A stretch of 21,954 nt of DNA from JAYWIG01 sp043789035 (GCA_043789035.1 JAYWIG010000007.1:1-21954); one strand, 5' to 3'. Counted from the stretch's first letter, positions 13,065 to 20,759 are shown. Numbers and translations: made by a program. Notes: generated by a model from the sequence alone, not told the origin.

Positions 13065-13295
13065 TTGCCAACGGTCACTTGCACACGAATGAGGAACAGA
13101 CTGCAAACCTACAGGCGGCCTTGTTGCAGCGGTGCTCGCGCACCGCTGCGGGCCTAGATACGAACCGCTTGACGGGGCTCCATTCCGTTACCGTGGATCG
13201 ATACTTTTCAGTATCTACCACGCGTAGTTAGTCGAGCTTGCCCACCACCGGTCTGACCTATTCGATGTATCTTCAAATTCACGTCTTGGCTTTGA
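13065..13295 (-). ncRNA. Candidate bridge RNA (seekRNA) of IS1111 copy 2
   Basis: Non-coding 3' region aligned with that of copy 1. Target loop strands: GACTAACTACGCG (13233-13221) and GTAACGGAATG (13191-13181), enclosed by GCTC/GAGC and by CGTGG/CCACG with a GATAC/GTATC hairpin inside. The first is the complement of CGCGTAGTTAGTC, against the target CGCGTAGTTAGAC (12 of 13). The second covers TAACG of the left target GCTAACG with one mismatch before it. Donor loop strands: TTCGTATC (13164-13157) and CCTGTAG (13115-13109), matching the left and right ends. Between them is a perfect ten-pair stem GCAGCGGTGC/GCACCGCTGC; copy 1 has a different stem at the same place. Confidence 0.78.
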
Positions 13296-13351
13296 TGATA
13301 AAAAAAGAAACTCTACTCACACTTCATGCTTTTTTCACGCATTTTTCTCAA

Positions 13352-14419
13352 CTACGCCGTGGCTACTACCAACCCCGGCTTTACGCTCCTGTAATTCGGG
13401 TCGTAGGCAACGCCTCTCGTCATGATCGCCCAAATGATTCTCGCGTTTTTATTGGCCAACGCTACGCTCGCCTTCTGCCAGCACGTCCTCACCTTGAGTT
13501 GATGCAACCACTTCGATACTGAATCGTCTCGCCTGTGCGCCGTATGCACCGCCGACTTCGCCCCTTGAATAAGCAGCATTCGCAAATAACTATTGCCGTG
13601 CTTGCTCATCTTGCCCAAGCGGGCTTCTCCACCGCTTGAATGTTGCTTCGGTGTCAGCCCCAACCATGCGCCAAACTGCTCACCCTTTTTAAACTGCTTG
13701 AAATCTCCCACCGCTGCAATCACCGCCGATGCTGTTACCGGCCCAATGCCGTTGAGCTCTTTAATCGTCTTGGCACTTTCATCTTCACGAATATGCGCCT
13801 CAATCTGCTCGTTGCAAAATGCCAATTCCTCTTCTAACCCCATCCACTGCTGATATGCTCGTTGAAGGATTAACCGAGTAAGACCTGGCATCTCATTGCT
13901 GCCATCTTCCAAAATATCATGCAGTTGCAACCTTACTTGAATCGGCGTTTTCGGCAACACAATGCCGTACTCCAGCAGTGCTCCACGAATCTCGTTAATG
14001 TAAGCAGTGCGCTGCTCTTTGACCTGCTCTCTATAGGTATGCACGAGCAACTTGCTTTGCTGCTGGGCGCTTTTAATCGGTATAAAGTGCATCTCAGGGC
14101 GCCCCGCTGCTTCGCACACTGCCTTGGCATCATTGGCATCGTTCTTACCGTGTTTCCCGGCTTTTCTGAAAGGCGCAGCTAGGTGCGCTGCAATCAGCTT
14201 TGGCATCAATCCCATTGCTCTGAGTTGACGGCCCCAATGATGGCAGCCTGCGGTGCCTTCAAAAACCACTTCACAACCGGCAGGTAACTCGCGACACCAG
14301 CTTAAAAACTTATCACGCTTGAGCGCTCTATTCACAATTTTCTCGCCCTTGGCATCCACCGCATGAACTTGAATCACGCTCTTTGCCAAATCTACCCCAA
14401 CACGTGTAACCTTATACAT
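13352..14419 (-). CDS. tnp: IS110-family transposase, IS1111 group
   Basis: A 355-residue DEDD recombinase with all catalytic acids in place: D10 (VGVDLAK), E54 (VVFEGTAG) and D94/D97 (GKNDANDA). The C-terminal domain has the HSSGG serine motif. It is clearly related to the transposase at 4376 along its whole length. The ATG at 14419 follows AAGGGGAAGTCC, again a copy of the right-end sequence. Binding of the bridge RNA from its own 3' region would direct insertion to attC. Confidence 0.95.
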   Translation of the reverse strand: MYKVTRVGVDLAKSVIQVHAVDAKGEKIVNRALKRDKFLSWCRELPAGCEVVFEGTAGCHHWGRQLRAMGLMPKLIAAHLAAPFRKAGKHGKNDANDAKAVCEAAGRPEMHFIPIKSAQQQSKLLVHTYREQVKEQRTAYINEIRGALLEYGIVLPKTPIQVRLQLHDILEDGSNEMPGLTRLILQRAYQQWMGLEEELAFCNEQIEAHIREDESAKTIKELNGIGPVTASAVIAAVGDFKQFKKGEQFGAWLGLTPKQHSSGGEARLGKMSKHGNSYLRMLLIQGAKSAVHTAHRRDDSVSKWLHQLKVRTCWQKASVALANKNARIIWAIMTRGVAYDPNYRSVKPGLVVATA

Positions 14420-14519
14420 GGACTTCCCCTTACTTAAAGCTTTAGATTGAATGTTTCACACCACTCAATCTTGGCACATTACGATGCCGTTGCTAGTTTG
14501 TGGGAAGTCCCTCGTATTC

Positions 14520-14620
14520 CGTTAGCTGGCCCGTTGCGCGGACAAAGCTTTTGTGTGAAGCTAAGCGCACACAAGAGGTTGGGTAGCGCAATGGGTCCAT
14601 GCTGAACTGACCAGTTAGGC
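14520..14620 (-). other. attC, main part (split by IS1111 copy 2)
   Basis: CGTTAGCTGGCCCG through both arms to ATGCTGAAC (L'') and GTTAGGC (14614-14620). It closes the cassette with the LprI-type gene. Confidence 0.9.
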
Positions 14621-14796
14621 ACTGTACCAACGCGTGGTGGTTGTGTGTTAAGGAACGCCTCTGCTTTCTCCAACTGCCAAGGAGCTATTGACCGTAAGTC
14701 CAGCTTAAGCAACGCTAAGAAAGATTTCTCGATATAGTTACCCATCGATTTTTCAATACGACACGGAAAGGTGGTGTAGATGACTACTCAATTTTT

Positions 14797-15945
14797 TTAT
14801 TTATTTTCGAGCCGAATTAGATCAACCGCCTGAGGGCACAGGACGTCAATTTTTGTTAGTTGGAGAGTCGCATGGTATCCATGAGACTTTAGCGCTGCCT
14901 CATTCATATAACCCTTGTAAACCTTATCTGCAATATCATCTCCTCGCCAAATAGTCTCCTGGATTTCACCTTTTAGTGGCAAAATTTTATTGGCACAAGC
15001 GGGAATTCTAATGCCAGCGTTAAAGGTCAGTACCAATGTATTGATTGCTGAGTTTGTCGCCCAGTGTGTCCCTCCTTGTTGAGACATGTTGAAAATTGCA
15101 ATACGGTCTTGCGAAGTGGGTCTCCGGAGTGGTGCACTTACCCCTGAACTCGAAGATCGTACAGCGCTTGTTGATGACTCATCGGTTTTTTCAATTGCCC
15201 GAGTTTTACCTGCATCTAAATTTAATACGGAACCTGTTCGGCTAGCGATTGCATCAAGCTGTGCCTTCCTTTTGTCAAACCAAGTAATCAAACACTCTTT
15301 AGTCTTACAGGTTTCCTCACGAAACCGCCACTCTTTAGCCGAATTCCTTTGGAAATCGCCTAAATCAGGAGCGACCGCTTTTGCCCTTGCGTACGAAGCT
15401 GCCAAGTCTCGATCCATCTGAGACAACTCTACATCTGAGCAAATTAGCCTCTCTGTCAACGATTTGGCTTTTTCGCAATCGAAACTCGGTTTGCTGGCCT
15501 GATTTCCGGAGGGCACTTTTTCCTTTGAGCTGTCTTGACCTCTGTCTAACCCTGCCCGATTGCTTTTTACGTTTTGCCAAGAGTTAACGTTGGCGTCCGG
15601 AGGCTCGCCACCGACAGTAGTGACGGTCAGATAGGTGTCCTTCCCATCGAAAAATTTCATCGCGCAGAAACCCACGCCGGAGCCTGAACAAGAATCAATT
15701 TCCTTATATTTGCATGCCTCATCACTTGCTAGCGAACTGTCGCCAGTGTCTTTAACTTTAAAGCATAGTGGCGCCCCTTTAGCTGTTGAATGTGCGACTA
15801 TCGGGCGCCATCCAGCATTTATGAGAAGTTTTCTGGCTTCTTCGTAAGGCATCCCCTTTTTTAATTTAATGGAAAAGTCTTCTGCAAATCCGTGCGAACA
15901 CCCTAAGAACAACATCAAAGCCAAAATTAATTTTACTTTTTTCAT
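14797..15945 (-). CDS. Exported protein with LprI/DUF1311-type domain
   Basis: About 382 residues from the ATG at 15945, which gives a clean signal peptide (MKKVKLILALMLFLGCSHGFAED) after an AGG-rich leader; an ATG at 15969 would add eight charged residues. Two parts are seen: an N-terminal domain of about 95 residues with GMPYEEARKLLINAGWRP and paired Cys (DSCSGSGVGFCAMKFFD), and a central DUF1311/lysozyme-inhibitor LprI-like domain (FDCEKAKSLTERLICSDVELSQMDRDLAASYARA, then W-FREETCKTKECL). The C-terminal 130 residues are unassigned. LprI homologues inhibit lysozyme, so a periplasmic role in resisting lysozyme is possible but inferred. Confidence 0.8.
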   Translation of the reverse strand: MKKVKLILALMLFLGCSHGFAEDFSIKLKKGMPYEEARKLLINAGWRPIVAHSTAKGAPLCFKVKDTGDSSLASDEACKYKEIDSCSGSGVGFCAMKFFDGKDTYLTVTTVGGEPPDANVNSWQNVKSNRAGLDRGQDSSKEKVPSGNQASKPSFDCEKAKSLTERLICSDVELSQMDRDLAASYARAKAVAPDLGDFQRNSAKEWRFREETCKTKECLITWFDKRKAQLDAIASRTGSVLNLDAGKTRAIEKTDESSTSAVRSSSSGVSAPLRRPTSQDRIAIFNMSQQGGTHWATNSAINTLVLTFNAGIRIPACANKILPLKGEIQETIWRGDDIADKVYKGYMNEAALKSHGYHATLQLTKIDVLCPQAVDLIRLENK

Positions 15946-16039
15946 CTCAAACCTAAGATACCTTACCAAACGACTAAAAGATCAACACGCCAAGAGAAAT
16001 TTCAAACTTTTTTGCGTTGAGCCGCCTCCCTCGTAACTT

Positions 16040-16585
16040 TTACAACACGCAAGTTCGGAGTAGCTCTTTGTTTACACATAAAAAGTTTTCAATTTCAAAC
16101 GGCTCAAGCGTTTGCAAAGGTTTTGGAAAAGACGCCTTTGGCAAAGATCTTGCCCCACAAGGAATAATCAATAACCCCTTTTTCTCTAAGTTGCTCGCGC
16201 CTTTAAGAGACCCAGTTTGTATAAACACCTGATCAGGAAGTAGACGAAGAAACCAACCGATACGCAACGCCGCGTCATAAACAGCCAAAGGCCCGATATC
16301 AGATATATTTTTGCCGATAGGGTCCAACACAGAAAAAACGTTGTCGAAAGTAATTGCCTTTTGTAAAGGGAGTCTTTTAGTCAAAACATTCATTGCAAAC
16401 AAATCAAGAGACTCCAAGTTCAGCCGTTTCTGATGCGAAAGCTTGACTCCATGAATGCCTCTTCCTCGGCAGGAAAAATATATGACATCATCAAGCGTCA
16501 TCCCTCTGTAATAGTTCAATTCAACGTGAAGATTTCTTTTATGACGGACTAACCAATCTGCGACCATTAAATCTAAATGCGACAT
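16040..16585 (-). CDS. Conserved hypothetical with helix-hairpin-helix-like motif
   Basis: 181 residues from the ATG at 16585, preceded by AAGGA; an upstream TTG at 16624 adds 13 residues without such a site. The recognisable part is ISDIGPLAVYDAALRIGWFL followed by PDQVFIQTGSLKGA, resembling a helix-hairpin-helix (GxGPLTVYD pattern) seen in a family of uncharacterised bacterial proteins. I cannot assign a reaction. It lies 95 bases upstream of the LprI-type gene with no attC between, so the two form one cassette or a fused pair. Its cassette starts at 16681, at the leader repeat L2. Confidence 0.68.
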   Translation of the reverse strand: MSHLDLMVADWLVRHKRNLHVELNYYRGMTLDDVIYFSCRGRGIHGVKLSHQKRLNLESLDLFAMNVLTKRLPLQKAITFDNVFSVLDPIGKNISDIGPLAVYDAALRIGWFLRLLPDQVFIQTGSLKGASNLEKKGLLIIPCGARSLPKASFPKPLQTLEPFEIENFLCVNKELLRTCVL

Positions 16586-16674
16586 TTCGATCCTTGAATT
16601 TGCAAACCATACATTTTTGTTCAACCCAACATTAAGTTTAGCAGTTGAAGCTATTAAGACTAGGCTCCTCTTCG

Positions 16675-16805
16675 GACTAACTAGTAATAGACGGAATCAA
16701 GAACACTGTGTACTCCCAAAACTATCATTTAGGGCGGAATTGGTTTGAAGTGGTTGCATACCTGCCAAGGTAGCAAATGCCTATGTTTCTGTCTAGCGAG
16801 ATTTT
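16675..16805 (-). repeat. Leader repeat copy L2 with nine-codon mini-ORF
   Basis: The part 16675-16718 matches 21911-21954 at all but a few bases; the part 16711-16805 matches the amidase leader L1. In cassette direction it reads GGGAG, six bases, then GTG TTC TTG ... AGT TAG (16706-16677), where the stop overlaps the crossover box GTTAGTC. No folded attC structure (no L'/L'' pairing) can be made. The layout is like attI1 with its short ORF-11, but no integrase gene is next to it. Confidence 0.62.
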
Positions 16806-16901
16806 TTACTGCTTAATAAATAAGCAATTTCCGCCTACTAATGAAATGCAGAATGAACCCGGATTTTCGCCGCTCGATTATTCTTCATTCAATATTTTCA
16901 T

Positions 16902-16933
16902 CTAAGCCTAATGGCCTAGGCCTGAAGGCTTAG
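16902..16933. promoter_or_regulatory. Nested palindrome upstream of brnT
   Basis: CTAAGCC (16902-16908) pairs with GGCTTAG (16927-16933), and inside lies the perfect palindrome GGCCTAGGCC (16913-16922). It ends 23 bp before the -35 box of the brnTA promoter. It may be an operator, or a terminator for minus-strand transcripts; there is no T run. Confidence 0.45.
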
Positions 16934-16956
16934 TCGCAACTAGCTAGCTGCTATTG

Positions 16957-16986
16957 TTTACAGCAAGAAATTATTGTGGGTACAAT
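16957..16986 (+). promoter_or_regulatory. Promoter of the brnTA module (plus-strand copy)
   Basis: TTTACA (16957-16962), 18-base spacer, TACAAT (16981-16986). Seven bases separate it from the GTG start of brnT, so the transcript would be essentially leaderless. Confidence 0.7.
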
Positions 16987-16993
16987 AATAAAT

Positions 16994-17278
16994 GTGAAAA
17001 CAAGCTTTGACCCAAAAAAGAATCTACGCAACATTGCTGATCGGGGCCTACCTTTTGATCTAGTTGATAGCTTTGAATGGGACACTGCTCTCATCGCTCA
17101 GGACACTAGGAAAGACTACGGCGAGCATCGCTACATTGCAATTGGTCTCATTGATGAGGTGCTTTATGTCACCGTTTTCACGCCGCGTAACGACAGACCA
17201 CATGTGATAAGTCTTAGACGTGCCAACCTTCGTGAAAGGAGAAAATATGCCACGCAAACCGAATCCTCAAATAACTGA
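16994..17278 (+). CDS. brnT: BrnT-family toxin
   Basis: 94 residues from the GTG at 16994, giving the family-typical start MKTSFDPKKNLRNIADRGLPFD (split here by my reading only). Further family features: WDTALIAQDTRKDYGEHRY-AIGLID, LYVTVFTPR and VISLRRANLRERRKYA. A longer form from a GTG at 16976 would start inside the -10 region. BrnT is an RNase toxin. It overlaps brnA by 32 bases. It is on the plus strand, against array direction, and has its own promoter. Normal length, unlike the other BrnT in this window. Confidence 0.93.
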   Translation: MKTSFDPKKNLRNIADRGLPFDLVDSFEWDTALIAQDTRKDYGEHRYIAIGLIDEVLYVTVFTPRNDRPHVISLRRANLRERRKYATQTESSNN

Positions 17279-17537
17279 TGCTGACTCGGCAGAACTAACT
17301 AAAGAATGGTTTTCTAAGGCCAAGCCCGCCTCTGAAATGCTACCCAAGCTCTTTGCGAAGAAAACGGCAACCCAACTATTGACGCCCAAACGGGGGAGAC
17401 CACCTTCGCTTACCGCGAAAGAGCACATAAATATTCGCATTGACGCTGATGTGCTGAATGCTTTCAAAAAAGGCGGCACGGGGTGGCAAACTCGTGTGAA
17501 CGATGCGTTACGAGAGTGGCTCAAGGGTCATGTCTAA
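17247..17537 (+). CDS. brnA: BrnA-family antitoxin
   Basis: 96 residues from the ATG at 17247, preceded by AAAGGAGAA; the in-frame ATG at 17220 has no such site. The N-terminal part is flexible with SAELTKEWFSKAKPASEMLP; the C-terminal ribbon-helix-helix-like DNA-binding part is KRGRPPSLTAKEHINIRIDADV followed by ALREWLKGH. It counteracts BrnT and represses the operon in known systems. Different subfamily from the minus-strand BrnA at 12338. Confidence 0.93.
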   Translation: MPRKPNPQITDADSAELTKEWFSKAKPASEMLPKLFAKKTATQLLTPKRGRPPSLTAKEHINIRIDADVLNAFKKGGTGWQTRVNDALREWLKGHV

Positions 17538-17550
17538 CCAGTTAATAACC

Positions 17551-17566
17551 TAGGTCTAACGACCTA
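17551..17566 (+). terminator. Possible weak hairpin after brnA
   Basis: TAGGTC, loop TAAC, GACCTA, 14 bases after the brnA stop. Stem of six pairs, no T run, so termination is doubtful. GTCTAAC appears twice here, which may instead be leftover R'-like boxes. Confidence 0.3.
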
Positions 17567-17589
17567 ATTACAAGCAAAAGAATTCTTAA

Positions 17590-17604
17590 GCTCGCGCTGC
17601 GAGC
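17590..17604 (-). other. Cassette-entry hairpin, copy 4
   Basis: GCTCGCGCTGCGAGC, perfect stem, eight bases from the R' box at 17613. On the minus strand followed by TTAAGAATTCTTTT. Lies after the plus-strand brnTA pair. Confidence 0.65.
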
Positions 17605-17612
17605 GCTCTTCT

Positions 17613-17724
17613 GCCTAACTACGCGTTAGCTGGCCCGTTGTGCGGACAAATATTTTGTGCGACGCTTGGCGTGCACAAAAGATTCGGTAGCGCAATGGGT
17701 CCATGCTGAACGGCCGAGTTAGGC
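17613..17724 (-). other. attC site, 112 bp, complete
   Basis: GCCTAAC to GTTAGGC, L'' ATGCTGAAC. It closes the FRG-domain cassette. The flank GTAGCAACGCGTGGTGG follows. Confidence 0.93.
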
Positions 17725-17844
17725 TCTGTAGCAACGCGTGGTGGCTGCGTATAAATGAATGCCTCATTACCTTTGCTTTCAAGGGCTTTTTATCGAGTTC
17801 AATTTTCTTCAAGAATCAAGCTTCGCCTACATCTTAGACTAACC

Positions 17845-18651
17845 TTAAGCTGATAGGTTTAGATAATTGGCATTAATTCCTTCGACTTCCGAAAGTTCAG
17901 CAAGTAGTTCATGCTTGTTTGCCAGATCAATATCTATTTCCGATACATTCAAAGCTTGGCCCATCCACCATTCTTCGAAGCTTCGGAGTGGGTAACCTAA
18001 CTCACCGTTCGAAGCAAAAATATAATTACCTTCTTGGGATTTATGACGCAAGGAGATATCTGAATTTAAGTCTCTATGGTGGGTAACGTAGAAATTTACA
18101 CGACAGTCGCCTCCACTCCCGTATACGACGATTTCACGTTCTTGAACTACGAAAACTCTCGCTTTCTCAGCACACAGCGGCGCGGAACTTAGCGCAAAGT
18201 AAAAGGCAATTAAATAATTTGAGGTAAAGTCGAGAAAGGGAGACGGGACTCCATGGTGTCGCAGGGAAATCATGCTGGACGCATTAGGAAAAACCGACTC
18301 AAGACCATGACATGGATGGAGTCTCAAGAACGCTTCCGATAACTCGTCTTCGGTAGCATGAGTGTCGGGATCTAATCCATCTGCGATCTCTGACCAAGGC
18401 CCAGCTTGTCCTTTTAGCTTTAGAGCCCAGACAGTTTGAGCTTGGAGCGACATTCGCGATTCAAGTCGCTTGGTGCCGGCATTTAAAGAATCATCCGCCT
18501 GTACTTCTAAGGCGCGTTCCAGAGTACTTTGAAGCCTCCAGTTCGCGTCTCCTTGGCCCCTAAACAACCACGGTTTATCAGTACTGCTCCCCTCCATTAT
18601 TTTCCCAACGTGACGTTTGTACTGGGGTATCGATGCGACGACCTGCGTCAT
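17845..18651 (-). CDS. FRG-domain protein
   Basis: 268 residues from the ATG at 18651, preceded by AGGAG eight bases upstream. The FRG domain is named for the motif seen here as PWLFRGQGDANWRLQSTLERAL (residues about 28-49). The second signature is ISLRHHGVPSPFLDFTSNYLIAFYFAL near residue 128. FRG-domain proteins are frequent in defence-related and mobile contexts; the activity is not established. The C-terminal 100 residues are unassigned. A longer reading from 18741 runs through the decayed attC at 18660-18755 and is not the start. The stop is 120 bp before attC 17613-17724. Confidence 0.85.
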   Translation of the reverse strand: MTQVVASIPQYKRHVGKIMEGSSTDKPWLFRGQGDANWRLQSTLERALEVQADDSLNAGTKRLESRMSLQAQTVWALKLKGQAGPWSEIADGLDPDTHATEDELSEAFLRLHPCHGLESVFPNASSMISLRHHGVPSPFLDFTSNYLIAFYFALSSAPLCAEKARVFVVQEREIVVYGSGGDCRVNFYVTHHRDLNSDISLRHKSQEGNYIFASNGELGYPLRSFEEWWMGQALNVSEIDIDLANKHELLAELSEVEGINANYLNLSA

Positions 18652-18659
18652 AAGATTCG

Positions 18660-18755
18660 CTCCTAGGTTATGATGGCAAGTCACGAAAAAGAAGCTCTTG
18701 TCCGACGCTTCAAAGTGTGCATAAAAGATTGGGAAGCGCAACTGGGCAACTTGTA
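18660..18755 (-). other. Decayed attC
   Basis: GACGCTT...GTGCATAAAAGATTGGGAAGCGCAACTGGG matches the right arm of attC 17613-17724 at about 20 of 24 bases around GTGCATAAAAGATT. R'' has drifted to GTATTGT-like sequence and R' is no longer recognisable. It once separated the FRG gene from the 18910 gene. Confidence 0.55.
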
Positions 18756-18909
18756 TTGCTTTTTCGACCCAGTATTGTCGCGTAGCAATTGATTTGCAAA
18801 GTTAAGCCGGATCTTTGCCATACTTTTGATTCAGTCATTTATAAAACGATTCGTCTAAATAAATTGATGAGCCTACCAGTACCCGACCTTCTACTGCAGG
18901 GCTGAGCTT

Positions 18910-19311
18910 TCATCGGTCACGTTCGATTTTGTCCATTTCAATTAATGTGCGAATTAAACTTTGTCCAGTTTGCGACGCAGTGCGTGCAGCAGAGGCGTGC
19001 CAAGAAACAACGGAATCTGACAGGACACTTGATTCGAGGACTCCTCTTTGATGAGCAACCTCAAGTACAAATCCTGTGGACGCTCCGCGTTTTTTCCCTA
19101 CGCCAACCACAACTGCCGCTCCGTGATTCTTAACCAACTGAGGATCGTGGTACCACTGATATCGCAGAGAGTTTGTATCAAAGCCTTGTGCATCAAACCA
19201 AGGCCGGGAAACTTCATGTAGATCCGCTTCTACAAAAGTGTTGATCTTTTTTTTGGTGGAGAGGAAATACCAGATTCCTGCAACAAGTAAGCATCCAAAT
19301 ACAAATTCCAT
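18910..19311 (-). CDS. Membrane-anchored hypothetical protein
   Basis: 133 residues with one N-terminal transmembrane helix (EFVFGCLLVAGIWYFL), a basic stop (STKKK) and a soluble remainder facing the cytoplasm if the positive-inside rule holds. Motifs RPWFDAQGFDTNSLRYQWYHDP and VLSDSVVSWHASAARTASQTGQ are not assignable. The ATG at 19311 has a weak GATGG upstream. It is divergent from the 19755 gene. Codon use is ordinary. Confidence 0.62.
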   Translation of the reverse strand: MEFVFGCLLVAGIWYFLSTKKKINTFVEADLHEVSRPWFDAQGFDTNSLRYQWYHDPQLVKNHGAAVVVGVGKKRGASTGFVLEVAHQRGVLESSVLSDSVVSWHASAARTASQTGQSLIRTLIEMDKIERDR

Positions 19312-19754
19312 ATTTCAGCCATCAAAAAAGTTTGAACGAAAATCATGTTATCGCAAAAATATTGATAACTAAGACCTGCCATAGGTTTGAAGCAGTATTT
19401 GATTTAACGATTTGCATTTCGTGGGTTAAGAATTGTTTCGGAACTCTATGACTTGAAATAAATTGGCCTGTAAATGTTAAACTCGTTGGCGTAAAATTGA
19501 CTAGGTCCGATGACCCTTCTAAATGCATTGGCTAAGCAAGCATATAGTGAATTTCAAGTGTAGTAATCTTGGTCTTCTGTTAGAGATTCTGTATTCTTCA
19601 AATAACTGTAACCCGATTTTCATTTTTTTAGGGCATATTGAATTGGTTTTGCAACAGAGTTTTATATCGGCCAAGCAGCGCCATCGCTGCAATGCCAGAG
19701 CGGTTCAGCGTGTCGCGTTGACCGACACAAGTAATCGGAATGCGAGGAGTTTAG
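19312..19754. other. Intergenic region between divergent genes
   Basis: 443 bp, AT-rich, no credible reading frame and no attC. An inverted repeat GTGTCG/CGACAC lies at 19710-19728, 27 bases before the 19755 start, and might be an operator. A promoter for the plus-strand gene is expected here; TTGAAT at 19638 with a TATAT stretch at 19663 is the best but weak candidate. Confidence 0.35.
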
Positions 19755-20309
19755 ATGGGGCTTTTTAGATCGATTTTCGGAGGAGAAAAGAGTATGAATT
19801 CGGTAATTTCAGAATCTCAAACGAAAATTTTTCGAATACACGGAATTGCAAATCCAAGCGACCCTCAAAAGCATAAAGTGCTGTTTTATACATGCATTTC
19901 CACTACAGCAATACTCAATGACCTTACAGGAGTAAAAGCTGCTCAAATAATCAACAAATTAGTCGATGAAACGGCGAAGCTTGCATACCCACTTCAAGTT
20001 CGAGTGAGTGAAATTGGAAGCTCCGCAGAAGAATCGCGTCTTATACTCGCAAATTTTCCTAAGGAACTCGGAATTGATTTGCACACTAGGCTGGGTGGTA
20101 ACGCGGCTTTTGACGCGCTCTACAACGCTCTAGGTCGGACTGCTTTGAATGAGTTTATGCGTTCAGGTAAGAACGCATCGATGGGGGTATCTGGATACGC
20201 CGCAGCGGTTCTCCTCGACAGATGTTTTTCCAGTCATAACCATTTCCTAGAAGTAGCGCATGAACTTCTCGAAGTCACAGCAAAAATTGCTGAGTCAGCA
20301 TATGATTGA
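19755..20309 (+). CDS. Hypothetical protein, plus strand
   Basis: 184 residues, soluble, no signal peptide or membrane helix. The ATG at 19755 has AGGAG five bases upstream; an internal ATG at 19794 (MNSVISES) with GGAGGAGAAAAG upstream is an equally good start. The beginning MGLFRSIFGGEK is typical of many small bacterial proteins. Motifs FRIHGIANPSDPQKHKVLFY and LGRTALNEFMRSGKNASMGV are not assignable. It lies against array direction, in a cassette that begins with the hairpin at 20526 and attC 20548. Confidence 0.65.
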   Translation: MGLFRSIFGGEKSMNSVISESQTKIFRIHGIANPSDPQKHKVLFYTCISTTAILNDLTGVKAAQIINKLVDETAKLAYPLQVRVSEIGSSAEESRLILANFPKELGIDLHTRLGGNAAFDALYNALGRTALNEFMRSGKNASMGVSGYAAAVLLDRCFSSHNHFLEVAHELLEVTAKIAESAYD

Positions 20310-20525
20310 AAAGACCTGTTTATGGATCTTAGTTCCGCATTAGGAAAATAGGTAAAAGCCCCTACTGACTTCACATGGCATTGAGTAACGCATTTGTTAC
20401 TAAGTCACTTAGCTTCCAACTTTAACCCGAAATTGGATGGTCTGGTTAATACAGATATTGAGCGACACTATCATTCTTGGCTAAACGGTAAGACTCGTAC
20501 TCTGGGCGGTAATGATTGTGCCTAA
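20310..20525. other. Non-coding cassette 5' region
   Basis: No gene or clear element in about 215 bp after the plus-strand gene, apart from the hairpin that follows. Confidence 0.4.
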
Positions 20526-20540
20526 GCCGGCGCTGCGAGC
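20526..20540 (-). other. Cassette-entry hairpin, copy 5, diverged
   Basis: GCCGGCGCTGCGAGC, seven bases from the R' box at 20548. Clearly related by sequence and position to the other four but with two mismatches in the stem. Confidence 0.5.
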
Positions 20541-20547
20541 GATCCTC

Positions 20548-20665
20548 GTCTAACTCTACGTTAAGCGGGCCATTGTGCGGACGGAAAAGATGTGCGAAAA
20601 GTGCCGCAAGGCACTGCACATATTTTTCGGTAGCGCAATGGATCCGCTTGAACAGTTTGTTAGGC
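20548..20665 (-). other. attC site, 118 bp, complete, long-hairpin type
   Basis: GTCTAAC to GTTAGGC, L'' CGCTTGAAC. Very similar to 11559-11675. Closes the cassette of the gene at 20760. Confidence 0.92.
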
Positions 20666-20759
20666 ACGGTACCAACGCGAGGCGGTTGATAAAAGGTGAC
20701 CGAATGCTCTTCCGGATTAACAAAGCGTAAGATGCATCTATGTAAGCTCTCACCTAAAT

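Larger units (their letters stand above)
13000..14519 (-). mobile_element. IS1111-group (IS110 family) element, copy 2, in attC
   Basis: 1520 bp. In transposase orientation it starts GAATACGAGGGACTTCCC at 14519 and ends GGGAAGTCCCTGTA at 13000. Removing it restores an uninterrupted attC without duplication, as expected for the family. It lies between L' and R', with the transposase in cassette direction; copy 1 is in the opposite half-site and orientation. The transposase appears intact. Confidence 0.9.

Noticed and set aside
13000..14519. Group IIC-attC intron as the attC-interrupting element
   Set aside because: There is no reverse transcriptase or intron domain V; the inserts encode IS110-type transposases.
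14479..14745. Minus-strand open frame of 88 codons beginning MGNYIEKSF
   Set aside because: It has no ribosome binding site and reads through the attC into the end of the insertion sequence; at most a gene remnant.
17615..17812. Minus-strand open frame with a TTG start (MKKIELDKK...)
   Set aside because: It runs through the conserved flank and the whole attC 17613-17724 and has no known motif.
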